Both the position numbers and the translations under genes were made by a program. Shown one piece after another: positions 33,042 through 42,475 of a stretch of DNA of 64,000 nt. Below the pieces are notes generated by a model. It did no database searches, was not told where the DNA came from, and saw nothing but the letters and a program-made list of their open reading frames with translations. The stretch comes from Paenibacillus odorifer. Lineage in GTDB: Bacteria; Bacillota; Bacilli; Paenibacillales; Paenibacillaceae. Each line of letters opens with the position of its first letter. Position 1 is the first letter of the stretch. The stretch is from contig NZ_CP009428.1 in the NCBI RefSeq assembly GCF_000758725.1, positions 2,852,001 to 2,916,000 on the forward strand, read 5' to 3'.

Positions 33042-34400
33042 ATGAATAAAGTAAAACACTTGGCGCTATCGTTAGTCGCTATCATGCTCGTAGGTTCACT
33101 GGCAGCATGCGGAGGCAACAACGCCGAGAACAACAACACATCGAACAAAAATACAGGTAACAACGCAGCAAGCACTAGTGAACCCACTAAAGATGAGGGT
33201 ACAGAACCGGCTGAGAAAATCGAACTTTCTTTCTGGACGCTGGGCAACGTGAACTACGAGGATTTAGCGAAGGAGTACACTAAGGAACATCCAAACATTA
33301 CGATAAAAGTACAAAATACCGGTGACCAAACCGCTCACCATAATAATTTGACCACTGCTTTGTCGGCCGGATCGGGTGCACCTGATATTTTCCAACTTGA
33401 AATCGGTTTCATGGAACGTTTCATCAACGCTCAGGACAAGTTCTATAACCTGAATGATCTGGGTGCCAAAGATATTCAAGCCAACTATCTGGATTGGAAA
33501 TGGAAACAAGCATCTTCCGTAGATGGCAGCTTCCAGCTGGGTCTTCCAACAGATATCGGCCCAACGGTCGTATATTACCGCACAGATTTGGCTGAAGAGG
33601 CTGGACTGCCAAGTGATTCCGAAGGATTCGGCGCTGCTATTGATACTTGGGATAAGTTCGCAGCTGTTGCCAAAGCTTTCAAAGAAAAAACAGGCAAACC
33701 ATTTGTAGACCTTACGGATCTTACCTTTAATGCTTTGCGTGACCAATCTGCTGATGAAATCTATTTCAGCAAAGCTGATGGCAGCTTTATTGGAAATACC
33801 AATCCGCAAGTCAAAAAAGCTTATGATTTCACGGTTAAAGGTATTCAAGAAGGCTGGATCAGCAATGTTATGCTCTGGTCTCCTGAATGGGGTCAAGGTA
33901 TGAACGACGGTTCATTTGCAGTAGTTATGGGACCAGCTTGGATGGCAGGAAATGTTAAGAGTAATGCTCCAGACTCCTCTGGGAAATGGAAAATTGCTCA
34001 GCTCCCTGAAGGTGCTGGTAACTGGGGTGGCTCGTTCCTGACGCTGCCAAAAGAAGGCAAACACTCGAAAGAAGCTTATGACTTTATCGCATGGATGGAT
34101 AACAAGGAAAACCAACTGGAATCTTTCAAAACCAAAGGACTTATGCCTTCCATTCCTGCCCTGTATGAAGATCCTGCATTCGTAGATTTCAAAGATGATT
34201 TCTTCGGTGGACAACAAACCGCTGTAGAATTCGGTAAAGCAGCAAACCGGGTAAAACCTGTATACTACGGTCCGCTTCATGACCAAACCGATACTTTCTT
34301 CAAAAACGCATTGAAAAATGTGTTGGAGAAAAAAGCAGATCCGACCAAAGAATGGAACGAAGCAGTAAAACAAGCGAAAACATTGGCTGAACGCAGCTAA
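33042..34400 (+). CDS. ABC transporter sugar-binding lipoprotein, 452 aa
   Basis: Family 1 extracellular solute-binding protein. The signal peptide ends in the lipobox SLAAC; an Asn/Thr/Ser-rich linker follows and the mature domain starts near IELSFWTLGNVNYEDLAKEY. The Gly-rich hinge and MGPAWMAGNVKSNAPDS segment near 300 are typical of carbohydrate binders (CUT1). It delivers a sugar or oligosaccharide to the two permeases encoded next. The ligand is unknown. Two hairpins after the stop probably protect this message, giving more binding protein than permease. Confidence 0.92.
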   Translation: MNKVKHLALSLVAIMLVGSLAACGGNNAENNNTSNKNTGNNAASTSEPTKDEGTEPAEKIELSFWTLGNVNYEDLAKEYTKEHPNITIKVQNTGDQTAHHNNLTTALSAGSGAPDIFQLEIGFMERFINAQDKFYNLNDLGAKDIQANYLDWKWKQASSVDGSFQLGLPTDIGPTVVYYRTDLAEEAGLPSDSEGFGAAIDTWDKFAAVAKAFKEKTGKPFVDLTDLTFNALRDQSADEIYFSKADGSFIGNTNPQVKKAYDFTVKGIQEGWISNVMLWSPEWGQGMNDGSFAVVMGPAWMAGNVKSNAPDSSGKWKIAQLPEGAGNWGGSFLTLPKEGKHSKEAYDFIAWMDNKENQLESFKTKGLMPSIPALYEDPAFVDFKDDFFGGQQTAVEFGKAANRVKPVYYGPLHDQTDTFFKNALKNVLEKKADPTKEWNEAVKQAKTLAERS

Positions 34401-34401
34401 G

Positions 34402-34473
34402 ATTTCAAGCTTTTGAAATTCAATTTCTAGAAGGTCCGGATTCATAGAGTGAAACATTCTCTGTGAATTCGGA
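34402..34473 (+). other. Two intra-operon hairpins between binding-protein and permease genes
   Basis: ATTTCAA-GCTT-TTGAAAT (34402-34419) and TCCGGATTCATAGAG/CTCTGTGAATTCGGA (34435-34449 with 34459-34473). Neither has a proper T-run, so they look like mRNA-stabilising or processing structures instead of terminators. Confidence 0.6.
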
Positions 34474-34503
34474 TTTACACGTTAGATTACCTGGAGGTGT
34501 GAC

Positions 34504-35457
34504 ATGGCACAACCTGTTATTTCAAGTCCGCATGCCGAGAGCAAGCGCCGCTTTTTAACTGAACAAAGAAGGAGCCGCATCACTGCGTACACATTTATTT
34601 CGCCCTTTTTTATTCTGTTCTCGATATTTGGACTATATCCGATCTTTTTCACGATCTATCTCTCGTTCTTTAAATGGGATGCCCTGAATCCTATGAAATT
34701 TGTAGGGTGGAAAAACTATGATCTGGTCACAAGTGATCCGACTTTCTGGATTTCTTTTAGCAACACCTTAATTATGGGGCTTATGGGTACTGTTCCACAG
34801 ATATTACTAGCTCTATTGATTGCTGTTTTGCTGAATTCAGCGATGACTCGCTTTAAGAAGACTTTCCGGGTTTTATTTTTTATGCCTAATATTACGTCTA
34901 TCGTTGCGGTTACGCTCGTGTTCAGTACACTGTTTGGCAACAACGGAATGATCAACTGGATTCTAAACGGCTTGGGATTAGATAGTATGGCCTTCAACTC
35001 TGGTTGGTGGGGCGTTAAAATCGCGATTTCTACGATGGTAATGTGGCGCTGGACGGGGTATAATGCCATTATTTTTCTATCAGGATTGCAAAGCATCCCT
35101 ACGGATCTATATGAAGCGGCTCGTATTGATGGTGCGAACAGAAGACAACAGCTAACCTTTATAACGTTACCGCTATTGAAGCCATTCATTGTATTTGTTA
35201 CCTTGCTTTCTACTATAGGTGCCTTGCAGCTGTTCACTGAGCCTTATGTATTTTTGGGCCAAGCGGGAACTGGATCTACACGTCAGGAAGGAATCACTAT
35301 GGTTACTTATTTGTATAGCGAAGCATTCCGCAACGGATTTTTTGGTACGGCAGCAGCTACGGCAGTCTTGCTGTTCCTGGTCACGATTATTTTCTCTGTC
35401 CTCAATATGCTGGTCTCAAATCGCATGGGTGGAGATACGGGAGGGGGTAAAGCGTGA
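34504..35457 (+). CDS. Sugar ABC transporter permease (MalF type), 317 aa
   Basis: Six membrane segments with a cytoplasmic N-terminus (about 1-35). The EAA loop YEAARIDGANRRQQLTFITLPLLKP near residue 200-225 is the docking site for the ATPase. SFFKWDALNPMKFVGWKNY is typical of CUT1 permeases. Its stop overlaps the GTG start of the second permease (GTGA), indicating co-translation. Ribosome site GGAGGTGTGAC upstream. Confidence 0.94.
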   Translation: MAQPVISSPHAESKRRFLTEQRRSRITAYTFISPFFILFSIFGLYPIFFTIYLSFFKWDALNPMKFVGWKNYDLVTSDPTFWISFSNTLIMGLMGTVPQILLALLIAVLLNSAMTRFKKTFRVLFFMPNITSIVAVTLVFSTLFGNNGMINWILNGLGLDSMAFNSGWWGVKIAISTMVMWRWTGYNAIIFLSGLQSIPTDLYEAARIDGANRRQQLTFITLPLLKPFIVFVTLLSTIGALQLFTEPYVFLGQAGTGSTRQEGITMVTYLYSEAFRNGFFGTAAATAVLLFLVTIIFSVLNMLVSNRMGGDTGGGKA

Positions 35458-36317
35458 GTACGCTGCGTGTATTTAAAAAAGATCCGGATGATCTAGGGAT
35501 CATCGGCAAGTTAGGATTTTATCTATTGCTGATTGTTGGTGCGCTCGTGTCCATCTTTCCTTTTTACTGGATGTTTGTAGTTGGCACTAATGACAGAGGC
35601 GCAGTATTCCATGTGCCACCTTTACTTACGGTTGGAGACCAATTTTTTGAGAATTTCCAGCGGGTACTGGACAAAACAGACTTCTTTCAAGCCTTGGGCA
35701 ACTCTTTATTTGTCTCATCTATGGTTACAATATCAGTCGTGTTTTTCTGTACACTGGCAGGTTATGCCTTTGCCAAATATGAATTTCCGTTTAAAAATTT
35801 TCTGTTCTACTTTGTAATTGCTACATTATTTGTGCCTCAGCAGCTTGGTGTATTACCTACTTACGTAATTATGGCCAAGCTCCACTGGATTGACTCTTTC
35901 AAGGCACTTATTGTCCCAGCGATGGTTAATGCCTTCGGGATCTTCTGGATGCGGCAGTATATCACTACAGCTGTACATACGGAATTGATTGAAGCAGGTC
36001 GGATCGATGGCGGCGGACATTTCCGGATCTTCTGGAACATCGCTATCCCGGTCATTACTCCAGCTATGGCAACACTAGGTATACTGAATTTTATGACCGT
36101 TTGGAATGACTTCTTCTGGCCTTTAGTGGTACTGAAGAATCAAGAGCATTTCACAATTCAAATTGCGCTCCAGCAGCTGTTCTCCAATCGCGATGGTCTA
36201 GACTACGGAATGATCATGTCAGCAACATTTACGGCAACCTTGCCACTGCTGATTGTATTCCTGTTATTTAGCCGCTGGGTGATTGCTGGACTTACTTCTG
36301 GAGCTATTAAGAGCTGA
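35454..36317 (+). CDS. Sugar ABC transporter permease (MalG type), 287 aa
   Basis: Six membrane segments, opening with SIFPFYWMFVVGTND, and an EAA loop IEAGRIDGGGHFRIFWNIAIPVITPA near 180-205. Start GTG overlaps the MalF-type gene. There is no ABC ATPase gene in the cluster; in Firmicutes CUT1 systems commonly share a single MsmX-type ATPase encoded elsewhere, which is the likely arrangement here. Confidence 0.94.
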   Translation: MSTLRVFKKDPDDLGIIGKLGFYLLLIVGALVSIFPFYWMFVVGTNDRGAVFHVPPLLTVGDQFFENFQRVLDKTDFFQALGNSLFVSSMVTISVVFFCTLAGYAFAKYEFPFKNFLFYFVIATLFVPQQLGVLPTYVIMAKLHWIDSFKALIVPAMVNAFGIFWMRQYITTAVHTELIEAGRIDGGGHFRIFWNIAIPVITPAMATLGILNFMTVWNDFFWPLVVLKNQEHFTIQIALQQLFSNRDGLDYGMIMSATFTATLPLLIVFLLFSRWVIAGLTSGAIKS

Positions 36318-36400
36318 TCTTACTTTTTGATCTTTACAGGGAATAGGCGGTTTTGTGAAGAATACTAGAGGACAGAGACAGCAGGGGGAAGGGGAATATC

Positions 36401-38125
36401 ATGAAACTCCGCCGTAAAATCTTGTTCGCTATTATTCTTCTCGTCTTTATTCCGGTTATTCTGATGGGGATCGTCACTTACGTTAATTTTTCTAATGCAA
36501 TGGAGAAAAAATCAAGCAACTTCTACTGGATTTCACTGCTTGAAACGGATCGAAAGCTTAAATTCGCGCTTAGTGAAATCACCTCGATCACGAATTCAAA
36601 AATTACGCAGCCGGTTGTTCAGCAATCACTGAAGCAGAAGAACTTTGTAATCACTTATGATCGAAAGCAGGAGCTTAGCAGTTATCTTATTGATCATCCG
36701 ATGATTACTTCATTTAGTTTTTATAGTAAAGATCGTTTAATTTATCAATACAATGCATCGATGTCCTTTGAGGACTTGAAGAGACAAAGCTGGTTTGACG
36801 CGATGGAGGGCGCCGAAGGGCGGCCCGTGTGGTCAGGACCGGGAGAAAATGGCTCGGAGATCTCCGGCAATCCGGTACTTGTACAAGCAAGAGTAATCAA
36901 AGATTCATATTCTCTCGAAGATATCGGATATCTGGTTGTTAATGTAAAACCTGATTTATTGGATCAGATTTTCTGGGAAGCAGCAACCCTCAAGAAGGGA
37001 GATATTTTGCTGGTCAACAAGCTAGGAAATATTGTTTTTAATAAATCCGGTGAACATATTGGACAACGCACAGATTTCCCCTTTTTACAAAATGATTATG
37101 CTAAAGAACATGACTATTACATCGACAACTATCAGGGGGAAAAATCACTTATAACCTTCCTACCTTCTCATAATGCAGCCTGGTATTTAGTAGCCATTAC
37201 ACCTATGAATCTAATCTCGTCAGAATCTGTATCCATCCGGAATATTGCGATTATTTTAAGTACTGTTTCGCTGTTGTCCGCCATTTTGTTCGACCGCTAT
37301 TTCGTACGGAGGCTCGTTCATAGTATTAATAGTGCGGTTAACGGGATGAAGCGGGTGAAGCAGGGGATATTTACACCGATCACTACACCCTATCGTGCTG
37401 ATGATGAAAGTGATTTGCTGATTGATGGCTTTAATCGGATGAGCACGCAGATCAATGAGCTGCTTGTGCAGGTGGAGACTGAGCAGGGACGTAAGAAGGA
37501 AGCAGAAATGCAAGCGCTAATGGCGCAGATTAACCCTCATTTTATTTATAATTCACTTGAATCGATTAATTCGATGGCAGTGCTGCAAGGCAATAAAGAT
37601 ATTAGCAAAATGGTCATCTCACTCGGCAAGCTGCTGCGAATCAGCATCAGTCAGAATCAGGAGCTGATTCCGCTGCATATGGAGTTCGAGCATGTCCGTC
37701 ATTATTTGGATATCCAGAAGTTTCGTTTTGAAGATAAATTCTCGTATATCATAGATCTTTCGGATGGTCTTAAGACGTTCATGACACAAAAGCTGATCGT
37801 TCAGCCGATTGTAGAGAATGCGCTGTATCATGCGATTGAGCAGATGGAGGACCCAGGGATCATTGAGATTACGGCCTATGAAATGGGCACGGATATGATC
37901 ATTATCGTAAAAGATAACGGCCCCGGCTTTGACCTTGCCAAGATGATGAGTCTTTGGGATAACGAGGGAAGTGCTCAGAAGAAATACAGTGATAGCGGCG
38001 TGGGGCTTAAAAATGTGCATGAACGCTTGAATATTCGATTCGGCAGTCCATACGGCATACTAGTGTGTTCTTCCCCCGGCTTTGGTTCAACCATCCGAAT
38101 CCGAATACCAAAAATACTGCCGTAA
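36401..38125 (+). CDS. YesM-type sensor histidine kinase, 574 aa
   Basis: First membrane segment at about 8-28, extracellular sensor domain to about 280, second membrane segment (IAIILSTVSLLSAILF), HAMP-like linker, then the His_kinase domain (PF06580) with INPHFIYNSLESIN and its phosphorylated His near residue 380, N box QPIVENALYHAIEQ and G boxes DNGPGFD and GVGLKNVHERL. It would phosphorylate the AraC-type regulator encoded at 39524. The cluster suggests that it senses a sugar or its binding protein. Confidence 0.93.
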   Translation: MKLRRKILFAIILLVFIPVILMGIVTYVNFSNAMEKKSSNFYWISLLETDRKLKFALSEITSITNSKITQPVVQQSLKQKNFVITYDRKQELSSYLIDHPMITSFSFYSKDRLIYQYNASMSFEDLKRQSWFDAMEGAEGRPVWSGPGENGSEISGNPVLVQARVIKDSYSLEDIGYLVVNVKPDLLDQIFWEAATLKKGDILLVNKLGNIVFNKSGEHIGQRTDFPFLQNDYAKEHDYYIDNYQGEKSLITFLPSHNAAWYLVAITPMNLISSESVSIRNIAIILSTVSLLSAILFDRYFVRRLVHSINSAVNGMKRVKQGIFTPITTPYRADDESDLLIDGFNRMSTQINELLVQVETEQGRKKEAEMQALMAQINPHFIYNSLESINSMAVLQGNKDISKMVISLGKLLRISISQNQELIPLHMEFEHVRHYLDIQKFRFEDKFSYIIDLSDGLKTFMTQKLIVQPIVENALYHAIEQMEDPGIIEITAYEMGTDMIIIVKDNGPGFDLAKMMSLWDNEGSAQKKYSDSGVGLKNVHERLNIRFGSPYGILVCSSPGFGSTIRIRIPKILP

Positions 38126-38156
38126 TCGACCGTGCGGAAAGAAGGGGGAGATTGTT

Positions 38157-39506
38157 ATCAAAAAATGGTTATTGAAATGGGGCTGGATGTGGTTATATCT
38201 AGTGCTGATTTCGGGTGCTGTTTTATTTATAACTTTAGGAAAGCAAGAACCCATTGAAGATGATTCACCAGAAAAAATCACATTAACTTTCCGTCATTTC
38301 TGGATTAAAGAGCATGATCGGCCACTGTTGACTATTTATGAAGATATCGTGGACAAATATCAATCAGAACATCCAAATGTGAAAGTTAACTTTGAAGGTT
38401 TAGATCAGACGTTGCACCGTGATCAAAAGCTGAAGAACGAGATGGTTACTGGCACCCCGCCAGATATGTTTGTTTTGTTCGGTGGAGCGGAAATTGAGCC
38501 ATATGTGCGCTCTAAGCGCCTGATTGATCTGACTGATTTCGTCAGGGAGAATGCGCTGACCAATCAATTCAAGGATCTGGATCTCTGGACCTTTGACAAC
38601 CATATTTATGGCTTGCCTATTGAAGGGAATGCTGAACCCTTATATTTTAATAAAACCATATTCGAAAAGCTGGGTTTGAAGCCGCCAGAAACGCTGCAAG
38701 AGCTTGATGCTGCCATACTAAAGCTGAAGTCGGCTGGGTATATTCCATTTGCACTTGGCAACGAGGATCGTTGGCCCGCAGGGATTTTTGCACATTATTT
38801 AATGGATCGTTATGCCGGCGCCGACTTGATCGAGAAGCTAATTACTGGTGAAGATCAAGCCAGCTTTCAGAATGAGGTCTATTTAAAGGCTTTTCAGCAC
38901 TTGGAGCAATGGATTAAAGAAGGTGCCTTCAGCACGAAATCAAATGTGTTATCCACAGAAAATGCGGTGGGACTATTTACGAGCGGCAAGGCTGCGATGT
39001 ATCTAAACGGAAACTGGGATATCAATTTATTTGCCGGCGCAGCAGCTCCTACGGATTTTCAAAATGAGGTAGGTGTTATTCCGTTTCCCACATTGAAGAA
39101 GGGGGAACAACCTTCGATAGCCGGCGGTTATACATTTGGCATCGGCCTTTCCTCCGAACTAAGCGGAGCGAAGCGGGAGGCTGCGCTCGATCTCATGAAA
39201 GCTTTTTACACCCAGGAGGTTCAGACACGGATTGTATATGAAGGGTTGAGAATTCCGTCCATGCGCATCGCCTTTGATCCTGAGAAGACAGGACCCGTAT
39301 TCGCGCAAGTCATGAATATGATGGAAGTTAACCGCAAGAGCTTTGTCCCTTATGATAATGTATTGTCACCAGAAGTGAAAAAAACGTTCCTGAGTGTTAT
39401 AGAACAGATGATTAATGGAGAAATGTCTGCTGAGCAAGCGTTAAAGCAAGTGCAGGCATCCTCCATTCAATATTGGAATTTGATCCAAAGCTCAAGTGTA
39501 CAATGA
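38157..39506 (+). CDS. Membrane-anchored extracellular solute-binding protein, between kinase and regulator (non-AUG start likely)
   Basis: Family 1 binding-protein fold: LTFRHFWIKEHDRPLL, a Gly-rich GLPIEGNAEPLYFNK, and a late SIAGGYTFGIGLSS segment. The N-terminus is a basic WLLKWGWMW followed by a hydrophobic segment without a lipobox Cys, so it should be held in the membrane by an uncleaved anchor. No ATG/GTG/TTG lies at the right distance from the AAGGGGGAG at 38142-38150: ATC at 38157 has ideal spacing, TTG at 38172 and ATG at 38187 would be too far or would remove the basic residues. Position suggests a sensory role. Confidence 0.82.
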   Translation: MKKWLLKWGWMWLYLVLISGAVLFITLGKQEPIEDDSPEKITLTFRHFWIKEHDRPLLTIYEDIVDKYQSEHPNVKVNFEGLDQTLHRDQKLKNEMVTGTPPDMFVLFGGAEIEPYVRSKRLIDLTDFVRENALTNQFKDLDLWTFDNHIYGLPIEGNAEPLYFNKTIFEKLGLKPPETLQELDAAILKLKSAGYIPFALGNEDRWPAGIFAHYLMDRYAGADLIEKLITGEDQASFQNEVYLKAFQHLEQWIKEGAFSTKSNVLSTENAVGLFTSGKAAMYLNGNWDINLFAGAAAPTDFQNEVGVIPFPTLKKGEQPSIAGGYTFGIGLSSELSGAKREAALDLMKAFYTQEVQTRIVYEGLRIPSMRIAFDPEKTGPVFAQVMNMMEVNRKSFVPYDNVLSPEVKKTFLSVIEQMINGEMSAEQALKQVQASSIQYWNLIQSSSVQ

Positions 39507-39523
39507 TCCTGGAGGTGCAGGGA

Positions 39524-41122
39524 ATGGATGAGTTACAAGAGAAATATAAAGTAATAATCGTGGATGATGAGCCGATTATTCTTCGTAGCTTAAAAGCAGC
39601 CATTCCATGGAATGATCTTCAGATGGAGATTGTGGGAGAGGCACGAAATGGAGAATTAGCTCTTCGCTTAATAGAAGACACTTCACCACATATCGTGATT
39701 AGTGATATTCGCATGCCCGTAATTGACGGGATTACGTTGATGAAGGAAGTATTGTCTAAAAATCCGAAGCTGGTGTTTATTTTTATAAGCGGGTACGGAG
39801 AGTTCGAATATGCAAGAGAAGCATTACGTCAAGGCGCATTTGATTATTTATTGAAGCCGATCGATCATGATGAACTGGTTGAAATGTTAAACCGCGCGAG
39901 AACCAAGCTGGATGAACAGAAGCAAAATGATCAGCTGATTCATTCTGTGCAGATGCTGTCACTGCTTGCACGTGAACGTCTGTTTGCAGAAATCACTTTG
40001 GGAAATGCAAGGCCGCTTGAGCATCTGAAATGGCTGGAGAACAGTGAACTGGAGAGCGGTTATTTCATGGCTGTTGTCCAGTTAGATGATTACTCCACAC
40101 TGAGCAATCAATGGAGTGTAGAAGAAAAACGGCTATGGCTGTTTGCAATCCGCAATATTGTGGAAGAATGGTCACTGGAACATGGAGTGCTGACGGTTTT
40201 CCCGTTTCATAATGGAGAGTGGATACTACTGTTCCCTGGATCTTTAAGCGCCAGCAGAAGAGAACTTGGTGAACATTTGATAGCGGGGATCAAGAGATAC
40301 TCTAAGCAGTCTTGTTCCGTAGGCATCAGCCGCACCACACAAGGCATTGATCAATTAAGTACGGTTTACCCTCTGGCTGCGAAGGCCTTATATCAACGGT
40401 TCTATTCGGGTCTTGCCGGGGTCTTTATTGATGAAGAGATATCGTTCCCTAGCAGTAAAGAGGTGAAATACCCAAAAGAGCTGGAAACCGCGCTGATTGA
40501 AAGTATACGTACCTTAAATAGAGACCGGATGTGGTCTTTATTTGATGAGCTTGCTTTATTTATTGAGTCACAAGCTGTTCCTAAGGATATGGCTGAACGT
40601 CTTCTTGTTGAAATGATCGTTGTTTTGTACAGAAATTATGAGTATTTGAATATAAATTCAGATTGGTCTTTACATGGATTGCTTAGTAAGATGCACAATC
40701 TTGGCACTTTAAATGAAGTGATCTCTGCTCTGAAAGAAGAGTTTGGTGTGCGATTGGAGCAAGGGAACAAGCCTGTGAATCGCGAGGATACGCGTAGCGC
40801 CATCGAGAAAGCGAAACGTTATATTGAGAGTAATTACCATAAAGATTTGAGTATTGAGGAAGTAGCGGAGCTGGCTGATCTCAGTATCAGTCATTTCTGT
40901 ACTTTATATAAACAAATAACGGGCTATACCTTTTTGGAGTATGTTACACACTGCCGGATGGAGAGGGCGAAGTATATTTTGCAGAGCAGCAACGTAAAAG
41001 TGTATCAGATAGCTCCTCTCGTCGGTTATCAGGACCCGCGTTATTTTACACAGGTTTTTAAAAAGGCTAGTGGTCAAACACCAACAGAATACCGAGAAGA
41101 GCATACTAAGCAGATCCATTAA
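39524..41122 (+). CDS. YesN-type response regulator with AraC DNA-binding domain, 532 aa
   Basis: Receiver domain at 1-125 with acidic pocket Asp14/Asp15 and phospho-acceptor Asp61 (VISDIRMP), a long central region, and a C-terminal AraC domain with two helix-turn-helix units: EEVAELADLSISHFCTLYKQ and VKVYQIAPLVGYQDPRYFTQVFKK. It most likely activates the sugar-uptake operon. ATG at 39524 follows GGAGGTGCAGGG; an upstream in-frame extension overlaps the binding-protein gene and lacks a site. Confidence 0.93.
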   Translation: MDELQEKYKVIIVDDEPIILRSLKAAIPWNDLQMEIVGEARNGELALRLIEDTSPHIVISDIRMPVIDGITLMKEVLSKNPKLVFIFISGYGEFEYAREALRQGAFDYLLKPIDHDELVEMLNRARTKLDEQKQNDQLIHSVQMLSLLARERLFAEITLGNARPLEHLKWLENSELESGYFMAVVQLDDYSTLSNQWSVEEKRLWLFAIRNIVEEWSLEHGVLTVFPFHNGEWILLFPGSLSASRRELGEHLIAGIKRYSKQSCSVGISRTTQGIDQLSTVYPLAAKALYQRFYSGLAGVFIDEEISFPSSKEVKYPKELETALIESIRTLNRDRMWSLFDELALFIESQAVPKDMAERLLVEMIVVLYRNYEYLNINSDWSLHGLLSKMHNLGTLNEVISALKEEFGVRLEQGNKPVNREDTRSAIEKAKRYIESNYHKDLSIEEVAELADLSISHFCTLYKQITGYTFLEYVTHCRMERAKYILQSSNVKVYQIAPLVGYQDPRYFTQVFKKASGQTPTEYREEHTKQIH

Positions 41123-41136
41123 CAAGGAGGTAAGGG

Positions 41137-42333
41137 ATGGAATTTCATTTGGAGATGATTGTTAAGTGTTTAACGAACCATAAGCTGCAGAAATATTGGA
41201 AAGGATTCGAGGCTGTTTCTTTTGCATTTTATAATAAGGATAACGTGTATCTGTACAATCATCCCAAATTTAAAACGGTAGGATATCATCCACATTTGCT
41301 TCCTTGGAGTAATGAATTCTCAGGAGATACAATCATTTTATATGAGGATCACCCTACAGCCATCGTTAATCTGGAATTACATGAAGAATTCGAAGACTTG
41401 TACGCCATTTGTGTACACGAATTATTTCACGGTTATCAATTCCTAATGGGAGATGAACGTTATGCAGATGAATTATTGATGATTACCTACCCTTTATCCC
41501 TCGAAAATATGGAATTGCGGATTCAAGAAAGACATCATTTATATCTTAGTGTAATGGCAGCTACTATTGAAGAGCGTAATCAAGCAATGTACAGATTTAT
41601 TGCCTTACGTCAACAAAGAGAACAGCTGCTCGGGGAGTACGTGCTAAATGAATATCTTATTGAAACGATGGAAGGACCCGCTTGGTATGTTGAATTAAAT
41701 GCCTATGCCGAGAAATCCACACTTCCTAATGAGGAGGTATTGCAGAAGTTCAGTTCGTATTTAATAGATGAACTTGAATCATCGGCAAATATTAGAAGAA
41801 GCTGCTATGGTTCTGGACTGTTTATATGTTTGCTGCTGGATGAGCTTCGCACCGATTGGAAAGAAGAGTTTATGAAGTCGGAGTTAAGTTTATATGCGTT
41901 TTTTAAGCAATTTGTGGATCAAGTCATCATTCCCTTCGAGGAGATATCCATCAGCAAAGAAACGGAAGAAATTATGCAATCGGTCAAAACAATCAGGGAG
42001 AAGGAATTCATTGATTTTATCAGCCTTGAAGGGTACCACCTGTATATTGAAGGAGATATAAAATCTACGGGTTTTAATCCTATGGGTATTATTGGTGGAG
42101 ATGAGAAATGTATTCATAAGAATAATTTACGAATCCAAATCAATGATGCGGAGTATTTTCTGGAAAAGCCAGTGATTAGCTACTATAAAGCTGACCTTCG
42201 AAATATTAATAAACTGCACTTAGTATTAGATGAACCTCCAACTTTTAATAAAGATTCGTTAATCCTTAATGGAATTGGTGAGATCAAAGGTCAATATGAA
42301 GTGAAGGAAGATGGATGTTGGCTGCAATGCTGA
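41137..42333 (+). CDS. Unrecognised protein with HExxH zinc-metallopeptidase motif, 398 aa
   Basis: HELFH at residues 94-98 in a helix (YAICVHELFHGYQF) and, ~80 residues later, ETMEGPAWYVELNAY, which looks like the EGxAxYxE glutamate block of gluzincin-type peptidases. Together these would supply two His and one Glu for zinc. The remaining ~200 residues have no recognised domain, and the C-terminal 120 residues look beta-rich. No signal peptide or membrane segment. ATG follows AAGGAGG 14 bases after the regulator gene, so it may be in the same operon. Function unknown. Confidence 0.75.
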   Translation: MEFHLEMIVKCLTNHKLQKYWKGFEAVSFAFYNKDNVYLYNHPKFKTVGYHPHLLPWSNEFSGDTIILYEDHPTAIVNLELHEEFEDLYAICVHELFHGYQFLMGDERYADELLMITYPLSLENMELRIQERHHLYLSVMAATIEERNQAMYRFIALRQQREQLLGEYVLNEYLIETMEGPAWYVELNAYAEKSTLPNEEVLQKFSSYLIDELESSANIRRSCYGSGLFICLLLDELRTDWKEEFMKSELSLYAFFKQFVDQVIIPFEEISISKETEEIMQSVKTIREKEFIDFISLEGYHLYIEGDIKSTGFNPMGIIGGDEKCIHKNNLRIQINDAEYFLEKPVISYYKADLRNINKLHLVLDEPPTFNKDSLILNGIGEIKGQYEVKEDGCWLQC

Positions 42334-42350
42334 CGGAAATTGATTAGAAT

Positions 42351-42422
42351 GAGAGTATGACATTTGTCATACTCTCTACTTGATGTTTATGACTTATAGG
42401 ATGATACTTCATCGCCTATACT
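42351..42422 (+). promoter_or_regulatory. Palindrome and activator-dependent promoter of des
   Basis: GAGAGTATGAC (42351-42361) and GTCATACTCTC (42366-42376) form an 11-bp inverted repeat with an ATTT loop and no T-run. A TATACT -10 lies at 42417-42422 with only a poor -35 (TTATAG). ATGAC and ATGATACTTCAT repeats lie between. This is what a DesR-activated promoter should look like; DesR binding here is inference. The palindrome may also end the upstream transcript. Confidence 0.55.
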
Positions 42423-42475
42423 TAGAGTAGATGAAAAGATCCTTAGCCGGACACATCAAGGAGGAAACGATATAG

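Noticed and set aside
33264..34457. Long minus-strand frames opposite the sugar-binding lipoprotein gene
   Set aside because: Shadow frames of a clear coding gene, with Cys/Phe-rich low-information translations.
42351..42376. Palindrome as a plain terminator of the HExxH gene
   Set aside because: The stem lacks a T-run and sits upstream of a DesR-type promoter, so it is listed as regulatory; the terminator role is not excluded.
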